This document shows positions 23,078 to 31,922 of a stretch of DNA of 34,102 nucleotides, piece after piece. This stretch comes from Oscillospiraceae bacterium (GTDB lineage: Bacteria; Bacillota; Clostridia; Oscillospirales; Oscillospiraceae), in the NCBI GenBank assembly GCA_017455685.1, contig JAFSZH010000085.1, positions 1 to 34,102 on the forward strand, given 5' to 3'. The position numbers and the translations under genes were made by a program. The notes below the pieces were generated by a model. The model saw only the letters and a list, made by a program, of their open reading frames with translations. It did no database searches and was not told the origin of the DNA. The stretch's first letter is position 1. Each line of letters opens with the position of its first letter.

Positions 23078-24811
23078 ATGAAGAAATCCAGGATCCTCTC
23101 GCTGCTGCTGGCCGCGGCTTTGCTGTGCGGCTGCGGCGCCAAAAAGACCGAATCCACCGCGCCGGAGAAAACGGAGACGATCTCCATCCCCGCGGCCACC
23201 GCCGCCCCGGAACCCACGGCGACGCCGGAGCCCACGGCTGCGCCGACGCCGGAGATCACCTGGTCCGACGGGGTCCACGCCGACGTGGACTTCGACGACA
23301 TGGCCTGGGAGATCTACGACATGACTCTCTTCAACGAGCGGTGCGAACAGCTCTCCCGGACAGAGGACGCCGGGGAGGCGGAGGAGCTCTATCGGTGGCT
23401 GGCGGGGGAGTATAACAAGCTGCGCACCTACTCCGAACTGGTGTGGATCGACTTCTACGCCTCCAACGGGGAGGACGCCGAGATCAGCGACGCCTGCCAG
23501 CAGATCGACGACATGCTCAGCGAGGCGGGGGATACCCTGTTCGCGGCGCTGGCCTTCGCTCTGGAGGGGCCCGTGCGCAGGGAACTGACCGCCGTGATGG
23601 GGGAGGAGAACGCCCGGAGCTACGTCGGCTACGAGGAGATGAGCGAACGGGAATCCTACCTCTGGAACCGGGAAACGGAGCTGGAGCTGCGCTATAACGA
23701 GCTGGTGGATCGGACGGACATCAGCGAGCCCTCGCTGAACTATCAGCTGGGAAGGATCTTCCTGGATCTGGTGAAGATCCGCAACGAGCTGGCGGAGCTG
23801 AACGGCTACGACACCTACGCCGAGTATGCCTACGAGATGTCCTATGGTCGGGACTATACCCCTGAGGACGCCGCCCGGCTGTGCGAGCAGATCAAGCCCT
23901 ACGCCCGGAAGTATTATGCCGACTGCTATTACTGTGACGTGTTTCAGGAGGATATAGGCTACTTCTCCGCCGGCGAGCTGATGGATATGCTCTCCGAGTA
24001 CGCCCCCCGCATCTCCCCGGAGGCGGCGGCGGCCCAGCGCTATATGGAGGATCACGGCCTCTATCTGATTGAGAGCATGAATCTGATCTCCGGCCTGGGC
24101 TACACCACCACGCTGCCCGCATACAACGCGCCCTTCCTCTATAATTCCCTCTACGGCAACGTCTATGACGTGACCAGCATGTTCCACGAGTTCGGCCACT
24201 ACTACGACGCGTTCGTCAACCCAGAGCCGGACCCGCTTGGCAGCTACGGCTCCTATGATATCTATGAGATCCACTCCACGTCGCTGGAAGCCCTGACCTG
24301 CGGCTGGTACGACGAGATCTTCGGTGAAGAAGCGGACAAGGCAAGGATCTACTGCCTGGACAGCCTTATCGACAACGTGGTCTCCGGCTGCATCTACGAT
24401 GAGTTCCAGCAGTACGTTTACGCTCACCCGGACATGAGCCCCGACGACGTAAACAAGGCCTACCGGGATATCTCCGCCTCCTACGGCGTGTCGTTCCGCT
24501 CCGCCTCCGGCGCCTATTACTGGATGTACGTCAGCCACAACTTTGAGAGCCCCTTCTACTATATCAGCTACGCCGTCAGCACTCTGGCCTCCCTGCAGGT
24601 GTGGGCTCTGGCGGAGAAGGACCGGGACGCGGCCATCGAGCTCTATAACGACATCGTCTCCCGGGGCGCCTTCGACGACACCTATTGCGAGCTGGTCCGG
24701 GACGTGGGACTCAAGCTGTTCACCGAGGACCTGGACGCCTGCTTCCGGGACGCCTACACGGCGCTGGACGATCTGTGCCGCCGATACGACGCCGGACAGA
24801 TGGCAGCCTGA
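23078..24811 (+). CDS. M3-family zinc peptidase, predicted lipoprotein
   Basis: This 577-residue protein has a lipoprotein signal (MKKSRILSLLLAAALLCGC, lipid-modified Cys19). A low-complexity linker rich in Ala, Thr, Pro and Glu follows (about residues 24-60). The rest is a helical oligoendopeptidase-type domain with the zinc motif HEFGH (370-374) and third ligand Glu397 in YEIHSTSLE, the position matching EAPSQMLE of thimet oligopeptidase. Most M3 enzymes are cytosolic, so a lipid-anchored form would trim peptides outside the cell. The gene has its own promoter and terminator, and an alpha/beta-hydrolase membrane protein gene follows as a separate unit. Confidence 0.88.
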   Translation: MKKSRILSLLLAAALLCGCGAKKTESTAPEKTETISIPAATAAPEPTATPEPTAAPTPEITWSDGVHADVDFDDMAWEIYDMTLFNERCEQLSRTEDAGEAEELYRWLAGEYNKLRTYSELVWIDFYASNGEDAEISDACQQIDDMLSEAGDTLFAALAFALEGPVRRELTAVMGEENARSYVGYEEMSERESYLWNRETELELRYNELVDRTDISEPSLNYQLGRIFLDLVKIRNELAELNGYDTYAEYAYEMSYGRDYTPEDAARLCEQIKPYARKYYADCYYCDVFQEDIGYFSAGELMDMLSEYAPRISPEAAAAQRYMEDHGLYLIESMNLISGLGYTTTLPAYNAPFLYNSLYGNVYDVTSMFHEFGHYYDAFVNPEPDPLGSYGSYDIYEIHSTSLEALTCGWYDEIFGEEADKARIYCLDSLIDNVVSGCIYDEFQQYVYAHPDMSPDDVNKAYRDISASYGVSFRSASGAYYWMYVSHNFESPFYYISYAVSTLASLQVWALAEKDRDAAIELYNDIVSRGAFDDTYCELVRDVGLKLFTEDLDACFRDAYTALDDLCRRYDAGQMAA

Positions 24812-24827
24812 AAGATCACAGATCACC

Positions 24828-24861
24828 GCGCCGTCCGGCTTTGGCCGGGCGGCGCATTTTT
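24828..24861 (+). terminator. Terminator after the M3 peptidase gene
   Basis: The stem GCGCCGTCCGGC / GCCGGGCGGCGC (12 pairs, one T-G) with a TTTG loop is followed by ATTTTT. Confidence 0.9.
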
Positions 24862-24863
24862 CG

Positions 24864-24892
24864 TTGCAAGCCGGGGAAAACCGTTGTATTAT
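24864..24892 (+). promoter_or_regulatory. Promoter of the hydrolase-membrane fusion gene
   Basis: TTGCAA (24864-24869), a 17-bp spacer and TATTAT (24887-24892), directly after the previous terminator and 69 bp before the ATG. Confidence 0.7.
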
Positions 24893-24961
24893 CATAGTAT
24901 CAAGAGCTTATTCCGGACGAAACGCCATGAATGCTGCCTGAGAGCAGGGAAAGGAGACAGG

Positions 24962-26956
24962 ATGAAAAAAACGGGAAAGAAAAACGCCGTTCTGCTGGCC
25001 GTTCTGCTGGCCGCGGCGCTGGTGCTGCTCTTCTTCGCCAATACCGTGCAGACGGCCGGCGGGGCCATCCAGATCAGCGAGGGCCGGATCGAAACGGACG
25101 TGGGAGAGCTGGCCTATAAGCTCTATACCCCCCGGTCCGCCTCCGCCGGAGAAAAGGCGCCCGGCGTGCTGCTGCTCCACGGCTATCAGAACGACCACGA
25201 GACCAACAGCGCCTACGCCATCGAGCTGGCACGGCGGGGCGTGGTGGTGCTGAGCATCGACGAATACGGCCACGGCGCCACGGCGCCCGGCCTGAGAGAG
25301 CGAGGTTATGTAAACCACAGGGTCAAAGTCAACTTCGGGGAAGACAGCGAGGCGGACGGCACCTTCGTGGAGGTGGGCGGCACCGTGCGCTACCGGCTGC
25401 TGATGAACTTCTCCAACCTCTCCTTCTTCCTGGACCGCTACACCAGGGACGACCAGGGCAACGGCATCTGGGACAGCTCCTGCGGCGGCATCGCGGCCTA
25501 CGCATATCTGGCCGGCCTGCCCCAGGTGGATCCGACCCGGCTGGCTATCAGCGGCCATTCCATGGGGACCTGGGCTGGGTGGACGGTGGCAGCGGCCTAT
25601 TCCGGCACGGAGATCGAACCCAAAGCCACCGTGCTCCAGTGCGGCGAGCTGTTCAGAGACAGCGCCTATGACAGTGACAACATTCACTTCAACAACGTGC
25701 TCCTGCTCCAGGCCAAGTGGGATGAGTTCAGTTATTTCCGGGACTATCAGCGCAACGTGGACGATACGCTCCTGCGCTCGGATCTCCGGTGCGAGTTTCT
25801 GGGCGTCAGCCCGGAGGAGGCGGCCTGGGACACCACCTTCGGCAGCTTTTCAGACGGCAGCGCCCGGCGGATGGAGCTGCTCTGCACCAACCATCGTCTG
25901 ACCACCCACAACGCCCGGGGGCTGGCCGTGGCCCTGGACTGGTTCGCCCAGGCGCTGGGCTATGACGAGCCCATCCCCGCTGAGGACCAGACGGCCATGA
26001 CCAAGGAATGGCTGGTGCTGCTGGCCATGCTGTGCACCCTGGGGGCCATCTTCCCCATGACGGAGCTGCTGCTGGGGGTGCCGTTCTTTGCGAAGCTGCG
26101 CCAGCCCCTTCCGCCCAAGGCGGGCATCAAGCCCCGGGGCAGCTGGTGGAAGAACGCGCTGTTCACCATGTTGCTGGCCGGTCTGACCTATCCCTTCATG
26201 ACCCAGCTGGGCCACGCGCTGCTGCCCCTGCCGGAGCGGGTCTTCCGCATGACCGTGGGCAACGGCTTCGTGGGCTGGTACGGCCTGCTGATCCTCGTTA
26301 TGATCCTGTCCTGCGTGTTCGGCTGGCGTTCGGCCAAAAAGCGGGAAAACTTCGACGGCTGGTACGGCATGGGCCTGGGCACGGCGGAGGAACCGGAGCG
26401 GATCGGCTGGGGCCTGCTGGGCCGGGCCGCCCTGCTGACGGCCTGCCTGCTGGGGATGATGTACTGCATGGTGGTGCTGGCGGGGCTCTTCTTCCGGCTG
26501 AATCTGCGGATCATCTGGCCCTTCTTCAAGACTTTCACCCTCACCCGGTTGGGGCAGTTCCTGGTGTACGTGCCCATCTTTGCCCTGTTCTTCCTGCTGA
26601 ACAACTCCAGGGTCATGGCGTCCATGCGCACCGAGGCCACTTACCGTCCGGGCGCGGCCGGCTTCTTCGCCTGCTGGTGGCGCACCGCGTTGATGATGGC
26701 GGGCGGTGTGCTGCTCATCGTGCTGATCGAGTACATCCCCTTCTTCGTCGGCATCGGGCCCGGGGCGGACGTGCTCTTCGGCTCCACCTTCGGGGGACCG
26801 TTCATGTCGCTGCTGATCGTGTTCGTGCCTCAGGTGCTGGTGTTCAGCGTGTACTGCACTTACTTCTACCGGCGGACGGGCAGTGCCTATGCCGGCGCGC
26901 TGACCGTGGCGTCCATGGCGGCGTGGATCATCACCGGCGGATCCTCCATGCTCTGA
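24962..26956 (+). CDS. Alpha/beta hydrolase fused to a multi-pass membrane domain
   Basis: This 664-residue protein has an N-terminal membrane helix (AVLLAVLLAAALVLLFF) and then an alpha/beta-hydrolase domain (about residues 50-345). The oxyanion-hole block is VLLLHGYQND and the nucleophile elbow is SGHSMG with Ser200. A C-terminal part from about residue 347 has roughly eight membrane helices. The predicted layout puts the hydrolase outside the membrane. The likely catalytic His is in HRLTTHN near residue 312. The ATG at 24962 follows AAAGGAG; an upstream in-frame GTG/ATG region overlaps the promoter. I infer lipid, ester or wall-polymer chemistry at the membrane; I know of no characterised enzyme of this architecture. 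Confidence 0.8.
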   Translation: MKKTGKKNAVLLAVLLAAALVLLFFANTVQTAGGAIQISEGRIETDVGELAYKLYTPRSASAGEKAPGVLLLHGYQNDHETNSAYAIELARRGVVVLSIDEYGHGATAPGLRERGYVNHRVKVNFGEDSEADGTFVEVGGTVRYRLLMNFSNLSFFLDRYTRDDQGNGIWDSSCGGIAAYAYLAGLPQVDPTRLAISGHSMGTWAGWTVAAAYSGTEIEPKATVLQCGELFRDSAYDSDNIHFNNVLLLQAKWDEFSYFRDYQRNVDDTLLRSDLRCEFLGVSPEEAAWDTTFGSFSDGSARRMELLCTNHRLTTHNARGLAVALDWFAQALGYDEPIPAEDQTAMTKEWLVLLAMLCTLGAIFPMTELLLGVPFFAKLRQPLPPKAGIKPRGSWWKNALFTMLLAGLTYPFMTQLGHALLPLPERVFRMTVGNGFVGWYGLLILVMILSCVFGWRSAKKRENFDGWYGMGLGTAEEPERIGWGLLGRAALLTACLLGMMYCMVVLAGLFFRLNLRIIWPFFKTFTLTRLGQFLVYVPIFALFFLLNNSRVMASMRTEATYRPGAAGFFACWWRTALMMAGGVLLIVLIEYIPFFVGIGPGADVLFGSTFGGPFMSLLIVFVPQVLVFSVYCTYFYRRTGSAYAGALTVASMAAWIITGGSSML

Positions 26957-26981
26957 GACGCGGCAAAAGAAAGGAAAAAGC

Positions 26982-27016
26982 AAGCCGCCTTTCGGTATTT
27001 CCGAAAGGCGGCTTTT
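26982..27016. terminator. Bidirectional terminator between convergent genes
   Basis: A 14-bp perfect stem (26982-26995 with 27001-27014, loop TATTT) is followed by TT on the plus strand. It separates the hydrolase fusion gene from the convergent NTF2-like gene. Confidence 0.8.
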
Positions 27017-27031
27017 CACGTCTTATCTGAC

Positions 27032-28345
27032 TTAAATGAATCCTAGATCCATGATCATCCATGCGCCCCGATCCCTGACCCAGAGCATTTCGTAATCCAG
27101 CAGCAGATTTACCGTCTGGTAGCCGGTCCTGGTGGTGCAGTTCACGTGGCCGCGGCAGAGAAAGGCGTTCTCGCCGATGGGGACGTAGTCGGAGGAGGAG
27201 ACCTCGTCGTAGCTGGTGGTGACGCCCACGGTCCAGTGCAGGGAGTCGATGGCCTGGTAGAGATAGGCGTTCACGTCCGTGCCGTGGGCCATATACTGCC
27301 AGGGGTCCACCCAGGTGTGGCCGGCGCCGTATTCGCACAGCAGCCGGAGGAAATCCTCCACCCGCTCGTGGGCCTCCGCATAGAGGGCGTCGGAGGCGGG
27401 CAGGGCGTAGAACAGCGCGCCGTTCTCCCCGGTCTCCGGCGTCAGAGGGGTGCCGTCCGGCATCGCCGCGGCGATCTCCGGGGGCAGATACAGCCCGCTG
27501 ACGGAGTAGACGCTGTAAAAGGGCACGTCGGACTGAAAGTCGGCCGGGAACGTCAACCGGGTGGGGTAGGCCGCCACGGCCTTCAGCTCCGTACCGGCCA
27601 GCTCCGTGCCGTTGACGGTGACCACGGCGGTGCCCGGAGCGGTGACGGTAAAGGCATAGGCGCCGGCGTCCGGCCGGGTGTACTCCCAGCTCTCCCCGTC
27701 GGAGCGGAGCAGCGTGAGCCCACCGGGCCGGTCGGCGGTCACCTCCGGGACCTCATAAAGCCCCTCGATGAGGTACTGCACCCGCCGGGGGGCGCCCTCC
27801 GTCCGAAGCTCCAGCTCCGTCATGTCCGGGTAGGGCAGATCCCGCCGGAGGATATACTGCGGTCCCGCCGTTATGCCGTTGACGATGACGGAGGCGTCCT
27901 CCGGCACAAGAACGGACACGGACCGGGTCTCCGCCACCAGCGTGCCGGGGTCGCTGAAACGAAGCTGCCAGCGGCGGCCGTCGTATTCCCCGTGGCAGGC
28001 CAGAAAATCCACTCCGCCCCGGGAGACGATGAAATCCTGCGCCTCCTCGCTCTCGCTGTCGGGCACGGTGCGGAAGGCGAAATCGCCCTCCCGGACCGCC
28101 GCGTCGAACACGTCCCCGGCCACCCGGGCGGCATCCTCGAACTCCGTGACCGCAGGGCTGACGCAGGCCACGTACTCCTGCCGCCACTGTTCGGCGGAGC
28201 GGCTGTCAATGAGCCGCTGCAGCTGCTCCTCCGGCCCGGAGGGGCGGAGCACGCCCCGGGGCGTGAGGGAGAGATAGGCCGCCGCGCCGCCCACGGTCAG
28301 GACCAGCAGCGCCAGGCAGAGAATAATCAATACGATCTTTTTCAT
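27032..28345 (-). CDS. Membrane-anchored NTF2-like protein, copy 2 (function unknown)
   Basis: This 437-residue protein has an N-terminal membrane helix or uncleaved signal (IVLIILCLALLVLTVGGAAAY) and an extracellular domain. Its C-terminal part is homologous to the protein at 11860-13560: YSVSGLYLPPE (280-290) matches YKVDGLLLPPE. After it both share the pattern LP, Tyr and a long helix (FLRLLCEYGAG against VRAYLFYYMSGG), then GT, Tyr, Leu and Trp at like spacing to the end. The long cytoplasmic tail of copy 1 is missing. The gene lies 3 bp after its glycosidase partner and ends at a terminator. The function is unknown. Confidence 0.75.
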   Translation of the reverse strand: MKKIVLIILCLALLVLTVGGAAAYLSLTPRGVLRPSGPEEQLQRLIDSRSAEQWRQEYVACVSPAVTEFEDAARVAGDVFDAAVREGDFAFRTVPDSESEEAQDFIVSRGGVDFLACHGEYDGRRWQLRFSDPGTLVAETRSVSVLVPEDASVIVNGITAGPQYILRRDLPYPDMTELELRTEGAPRRVQYLIEGLYEVPEVTADRPGGLTLLRSDGESWEYTRPDAGAYAFTVTAPGTAVVTVNGTELAGTELKAVAAYPTRLTFPADFQSDVPFYSVYSVSGLYLPPEIAAAMPDGTPLTPETGENGALFYALPASDALYAEAHERVEDFLRLLCEYGAGHTWVDPWQYMAHGTDVNAYLYQAIDSLHWTVGVTTSYDEVSSSDYVPIGENAFLCRGHVNCTTRTGYQTVNLLLDYEMLWVRDRGAWMIMDLGFI

Positions 28346-28348
28346 GCT

Positions 28349-29338
28349 TCAGCCCTCCGTTTCCCGCGGGGGCATGACCAGAACGGAGGTGGGGATGGGC
28401 CGGGGCCCGCCGGAGGTGTTGCACACGTTCAGATACTCGCCCCGGAAGAAGATATCGCTGGAAGCGCCGCCGTCCAGATTCCCGGCGTTGACGCAGCCGT
28501 AGCCCAGCATGATCTCGGCCAGCTGCCGTTCGGTGACGCCCAGTGCCTGGAGCTGGCGGCCCTGCAGCACCACGATGACAATGGAGCCGTCCTCTCGCTG
28601 GCCCAGAGCCGTGCGGGGCTCCTGGTGCCGCGTGTCCAGATCAGCGGTCATCACCCCGTCGGTGACGAGGGTGGGACCGTAGCTCACGGCCCACTGAAGA
28701 CCCAGATTCACGCAGTCCGTATAGTTGTAGTTGCCCACGTGGAGCTTTCCCGAGGCGTCCATGCCCACGGTGCCCTCATAACCGTTCCAGAGGATCTGGC
28801 CGTCGATGATCACGTTGCCGGTGGGCAGGCCGCCCCGGCCCACGCCGCCCACGTCGGAGAATCCGCCGCCGTTGACGCCCAGCACGGCCCCGTGCTCCTC
28901 CACCATCTGCTGCACGCTGCGGCCGTAAGCCGTATCCCCGAAATAGGGACAGCGCCCCACGGTCAGCCGCAGGGGATCGTCGATGACGGCGATATAGCCC
29001 ACGTAACGCTTGCCCAGGATCTTGGCTACGAAGAGCCCGTCCTCGTCGCTGACGATCTCGTCAAAGCCGAATTCCTCCACCTGCAGATCCCTGGCCGCCG
29101 GCGCTTCGGCTATGGGGGGAGCGGGGTTTTCCACCGTTTCGCCGGTCCGGAACACGGACACCGGGGTGGTCACCGCCGGGGCGGCGGGCAGCTGGGATTC
29201 CGGCGCCGGACGGCTGGAGCCGACCATATACAGGCCGAATACCATCAGTGCAGCCACGCCCAGCGTCAGCAGCAGCCCCAGGAGTACCCCCAGAGCGCCG
29301 ACGCGCCTTTTCCGTCTTCGACTTTTCCCGCCTGCCAT
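28349..29338 (-). CDS. Membrane-anchored phosphodiester glycosidase (NAGPA-like), copy 2
   Basis: This 329-residue protein has a basic N terminus (GKSRRRKRR), one membrane helix (about residues 13-40), a Pro/Ala-rich linker and a phosphodiester glycosidase domain. Blocks parallel copy 1: LGVNGGGFSDVGG, VSYGPTLVTDGV, PRTALGQREDGSI and NAGNLDGGASSDIFF. The ATG follows GGAGGG. It has its own promoter at 29370-29398 and is followed by its NTF2-like partner gene. Copies 1 and 2 keep the same gene order. A bacterial role in wall or capsule polymers is likely; the substrate is unknown. Confidence 0.85.
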   Translation of the reverse strand: MAGGKSRRRKRRVGALGVLLGLLLTLGVAALMVFGLYMVGSSRPAPESQLPAAPAVTTPVSVFRTGETVENPAPPIAEAPAARDLQVEEFGFDEIVSDEDGLFVAKILGKRYVGYIAVIDDPLRLTVGRCPYFGDTAYGRSVQQMVEEHGAVLGVNGGGFSDVGGVGRGGLPTGNVIIDGQILWNGYEGTVGMDASGKLHVGNYNYTDCVNLGLQWAVSYGPTLVTDGVMTADLDTRHQEPRTALGQREDGSIVIVVLQGRQLQALGVTERQLAEIMLGYGCVNAGNLDGGASSDIFFRGEYLNVCNTSGGPRPIPTSVLVMPPRETEG

Positions 29339-29369
29339 TTACCGTGTCCCTCCGGAAGAGTTTTTCTCT

Positions 29370-29398
29370 ATTATACCCGGAATCCCGGGTTAAATCAA
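29370..29398 (-). promoter_or_regulatory. Sigma-A promoter of the copy 2 glycosidase pair
   Basis: On the minus strand TTGATT (29393-29398), a 17-bp spacer and TATAAT (29370-29375) lie about 31 bp before the ATG. Confidence 0.8.
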
Positions 29399-29439
29399 CA
29401 ACGGGATAATAGTTTACCATAATAGAATTATTGAAACCA

Positions 29440-29463
29440 TCTCCGGGGCGGTCGCTCCGGAGA
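29440..29463 (-). terminator. Possible terminator of the trmO operon
   Basis: TCTCCGG and CCGGAGA form a 7-bp stem 24 bases after the trmO stop on the minus strand. The T-run after it is poor (GGTTTCAATAA). Confidence 0.4.
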
Positions 29464-29486
29464 GAGTCGTGACGTCATAGAGAAGG

Positions 29487-30197
29487 TCAGGGATCTTCTC
29501 CTGTTTTTTCCACTTGTTCCACGGTGAGCACCCCGTCCCGGACGCGGAAGCGGATCTCCCGCCCGGCGAAGCAGAAGCCGTAGAGCCGCTCCGGGTCCTC
29601 CTGATAGGACGGACGCGGGTCCTGCTCCAGCACGCCCCGGAGGGCGGGGAGCTTGTCTTCGCCGATCATTTCCGCCAGCTCCGGAGGGATCACGCAGCGG
29701 AGGGTCCGCCGCGGCACGCTGTCGGTAAAGCCTCCTTTGGCCTCCGGGCGGCAGTCGGCGTAGGGGATATATGGCTTCACGTCCAGAATGGGCGTGCCGT
29801 CCATCAGGTCCGCCCCACGCACCAGCAGCACGGGGCCTTCCGGGTCGTCAAAGTCGATACCGGCCAGGGCCACGCAGGACAGCCCGATGTTGTTTGGCCG
29901 GAAGGGGGAGCGGGTGGCGAATACCCCCACCCGGACGTTGCCCCCCAGCCGGGGCGGGCGCACCGTGGGGGAGAAGGGCTCTCCCTCCCGGACGGCCTCG
30001 GAAAACTGCCACAGCAGCCAGATATGGCTGAACTCCTCCAGCCCCCGCACCGCGTCGGCGCTGCGGAACTCCGGCTCGAATACGATCCGCCCCTCCAGCT
30101 CCGGCACCAGCCCGCTCTGCCGGGGCACGCCGAACTTGGAGGCAAAATCCGTATGGATCCGGGCGATGGGCCGGACTATGATCTCCTTATTCTCCAC
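29487..30197 (-). CDS. trmO: tRNA (t6A37) methyltransferase TrmO
   Basis: This 236-residue protein matches the TsaA/TrmO family, which methylates N6-threonylcarbamoyladenosine at tRNA position 37 to give m6t6A. Family blocks are FGVPRQSGLV (about 22-31), FSHIWLLWQF (56-65), GVFATRSPFRPNNIGLS (91-107) and LDVKPYIPYAD. The start is a GTG at 30197 with GAGGA upstream; it overlaps the end of the DUF4173 gene by 11 bases. It is the last gene of the DUF2975-XRE-DUF4173 operon. No functional tie to those genes is evident. Confidence 0.92.
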   Translation of the reverse strand: MENKEIIVRPIARIHTDFASKFGVPRQSGLVPELEGRIVFEPEFRSADAVRGLEEFSHIWLLWQFSEAVREGEPFSPTVRPPRLGGNVRVGVFATRSPFRPNNIGLSCVALAGIDFDDPEGPVLLVRGADLMDGTPILDVKPYIPYADCRPEAKGGFTDSVPRRTLRCVIPPELAEMIGEDKLPALRGVLEQDPRPSYQEDPERLYGFCFAGREIRFRVRDGVLTVEQVEKTGEDP

Positions 30198-31698
30198 GCA
30201 AGTATTCCTCCACCGTCAGATTTGCCCGCCACAGGGAGTAATTAAAGCCCCGAACTCCGGCTTCCCGATACTTGGCGGGGATATATTCTTTCAGATACAG
30301 TCTCAAATCCGTACTTGACGTATCCATTACCGTATCCAGGTAAGGCTGCAGCTCGGAGAGGGCGTCCTTGGACATTTCATATCGAATGGTTGACATAATG
30401 TTCTGTTTACACCCGAACCGCTGCAGGTCGTACCGGGCCGCCAGAGCGTCCGGGCGGGCGAAGCAAAGCAGCAGCCACGCCGCGAGGCACACCGCCAGAG
30501 AGAAGCGGAACAGCCGGAAGTTCGGCCGGAACACGGTGATCACCGCCCCGGTCAGCACTATCGCCAGCACCCCCAGGAACCACAGCACCAAAACCCGCAG
30601 GAAGGTGAGGCCGTAGGCCCGGACGTACAGGATCATCCGCCAGGCGCTGGAGACCTCCATCAGAACGGTGCAGCCGGAGATGAGGCACAGCAAAAACCGC
30701 AGGGTCCGGCTGCTTTTGAACCGGCGCTGGGACACGATCACCAGCAGCACGTTGATGGCGCTGACGGCCAGCAGCTCAAAGAAGCCCTCCCGGGCGTATT
30801 GGGCGTAGGTGTAGTTCTGGGGAAGAGCATCGGCGTTGCCGGTAAAGAGCACCGTCACCTGCACGAAGCAGAACACCAGATACACCGCCGCCAGCGCCGC
30901 CGTGAAGGTGACGGCCACCAGCGTGTCCGCCTGACGGCAGGCGTCTTGGCCCTGGGGCTCCGGCTCGGCGGTCTGGGCGCAGAGAGCGGCGTAAAAGAAC
31001 GTTCCCGCCAGAGCGGCCCACGCCACGGCCCGGAGAACGGTCCAGAAATGCTCCGGCAGATCCCGGTACGCGAAGAGGTCGGAGACCATCCGGGAGAACA
31101 CCGCGTCCGCCTCGGAGAGCAGCCCCGTCACCAGCGCCACCAGCGGCGCGGCGATGAGCAGGCCCAGCAGCACGTATTTGAACCGGCCGGCTCTTTCCCC
31201 CCGCAGGGAAAAGAGGTCTTTCCACGGCTCCATGCACCGGGCCAAAGCCCGGAACGGCAGCATCAGCACCGCTCTGGCGGCCTTGCCGAAGTGCCAGTCG
31301 GCCACCCGGGCGAATACATCCAGCAGCCAGAAGCACTGGAGCAGCACCGCTCCTACTATACTGACGTACTGCAAAAACCGGTTGGCGGTCCAGAATACAG
31401 CCAGAGCGAGCAGCATGATCCCGGCGTACCATTTCCCGTCCCGGCGCAGGTCGGCCAGACCCAGCCGTTTCAGTGCCAGATGGCCGCATACGCACCAGAC
31501 CAGGGCGTAGAGCATCGCGTTGAGCCCCAGGCCGCCCGCCTCGGTGAAGCAGGCCGACCAGGCGGCCCCTACGGTCCCCGCCAGCAGCAGGAAGTACCGC
31601 CGGTACTGATGCAGCGCCTGATGCAGCGGCGTGTCCCGGGGTGGCTCCTTTTCCGGCGCGGCGGGCAGCAGCAGGGGAGGAGAAGCGGTCTCATTCAT
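30187..31698 (-). CDS. DUF4173 multi-pass membrane protein
   Basis: This 503-residue membrane protein has 11 or more hydrophobic segments and the DUF4173 block YTYAQYAREGFFELLAVSAIN region (around residues 292-312). The N terminus (about 1-35) and the last 70 residues are soluble. The family is of unknown function and is common in Firmicutes and Actinobacteria. The ATG overlaps the end of the XRE gene by 8 bases, which points to translational coupling. Being made with an XRE/DUF2975 pair suggests regulated membrane function. Confidence 0.82.
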   Translation of the reverse strand: MNETASPPLLLPAAPEKEPPRDTPLHQALHQYRRYFLLLAGTVGAAWSACFTEAGGLGLNAMLYALVWCVCGHLALKRLGLADLRRDGKWYAGIMLLALAVFWTANRFLQYVSIVGAVLLQCFWLLDVFARVADWHFGKAARAVLMLPFRALARCMEPWKDLFSLRGERAGRFKYVLLGLLIAAPLVALVTGLLSEADAVFSRMVSDLFAYRDLPEHFWTVLRAVAWAALAGTFFYAALCAQTAEPEPQGQDACRQADTLVAVTFTAALAAVYLVFCFVQVTVLFTGNADALPQNYTYAQYAREGFFELLAVSAINVLLVIVSQRRFKSSRTLRFLLCLISGCTVLMEVSSAWRMILYVRAYGLTFLRVLVLWFLGVLAIVLTGAVITVFRPNFRLFRFSLAVCLAAWLLLCFARPDALAARYDLQRFGCKQNIMSTIRYEMSKDALSELQPYLDTVMDTSSTDLRLYLKEYIPAKYREAGVRGFNYSLWRANLTVEEYLRGE

Positions 31699-31912
31699 CG
31701 TCCTGCACCTCCCTCGGCACCCATTCGAGGATGTCTCCCGGCTGGCAGTTCAGCGCCCGGCACAGGGCGTCCAGGGTGGAAAAACGGATGGCCTTGGCCT
31801 TGTTGTTCTTGAGCACGGAGAGATTGGCTTGTGTTATGTCAACCTTTTCCGCCAGCTCGCCCAGCCCGATCTTCCGCCGGGCCATCATCACGTCCAAATT
31901 TACAATGATCAT
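31691..31912 (-). CDS. XRE-family helix-turn-helix regulator (YozG-like)
   Basis: This 73-residue protein is a single Cro/C1-type HTH: ARRKIGLGELAEKVDITQAN (about residues 11-30) and the FSTLDALCRALNCQPGDILEW end typical of small YozG-like regulators. The ATG at 31912 follows GAGGG, 10 bp after the DUF2975 stop. Such regulators are regularly found next to DUF2975 proteins. The likely operator is the palindrome upstream of the operon promoter (32441-32457), making it a candidate autoregulator. Confidence 0.88.
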   Translation of the reverse strand: MIIVNLDVMMARRKIGLGELAEKVDITQANLSVLKNNKAKAIRFSTLDALCRALNCQPGDILEWVPREVQDDE

Positions 31913-31922
31913 GGCGACGCCC

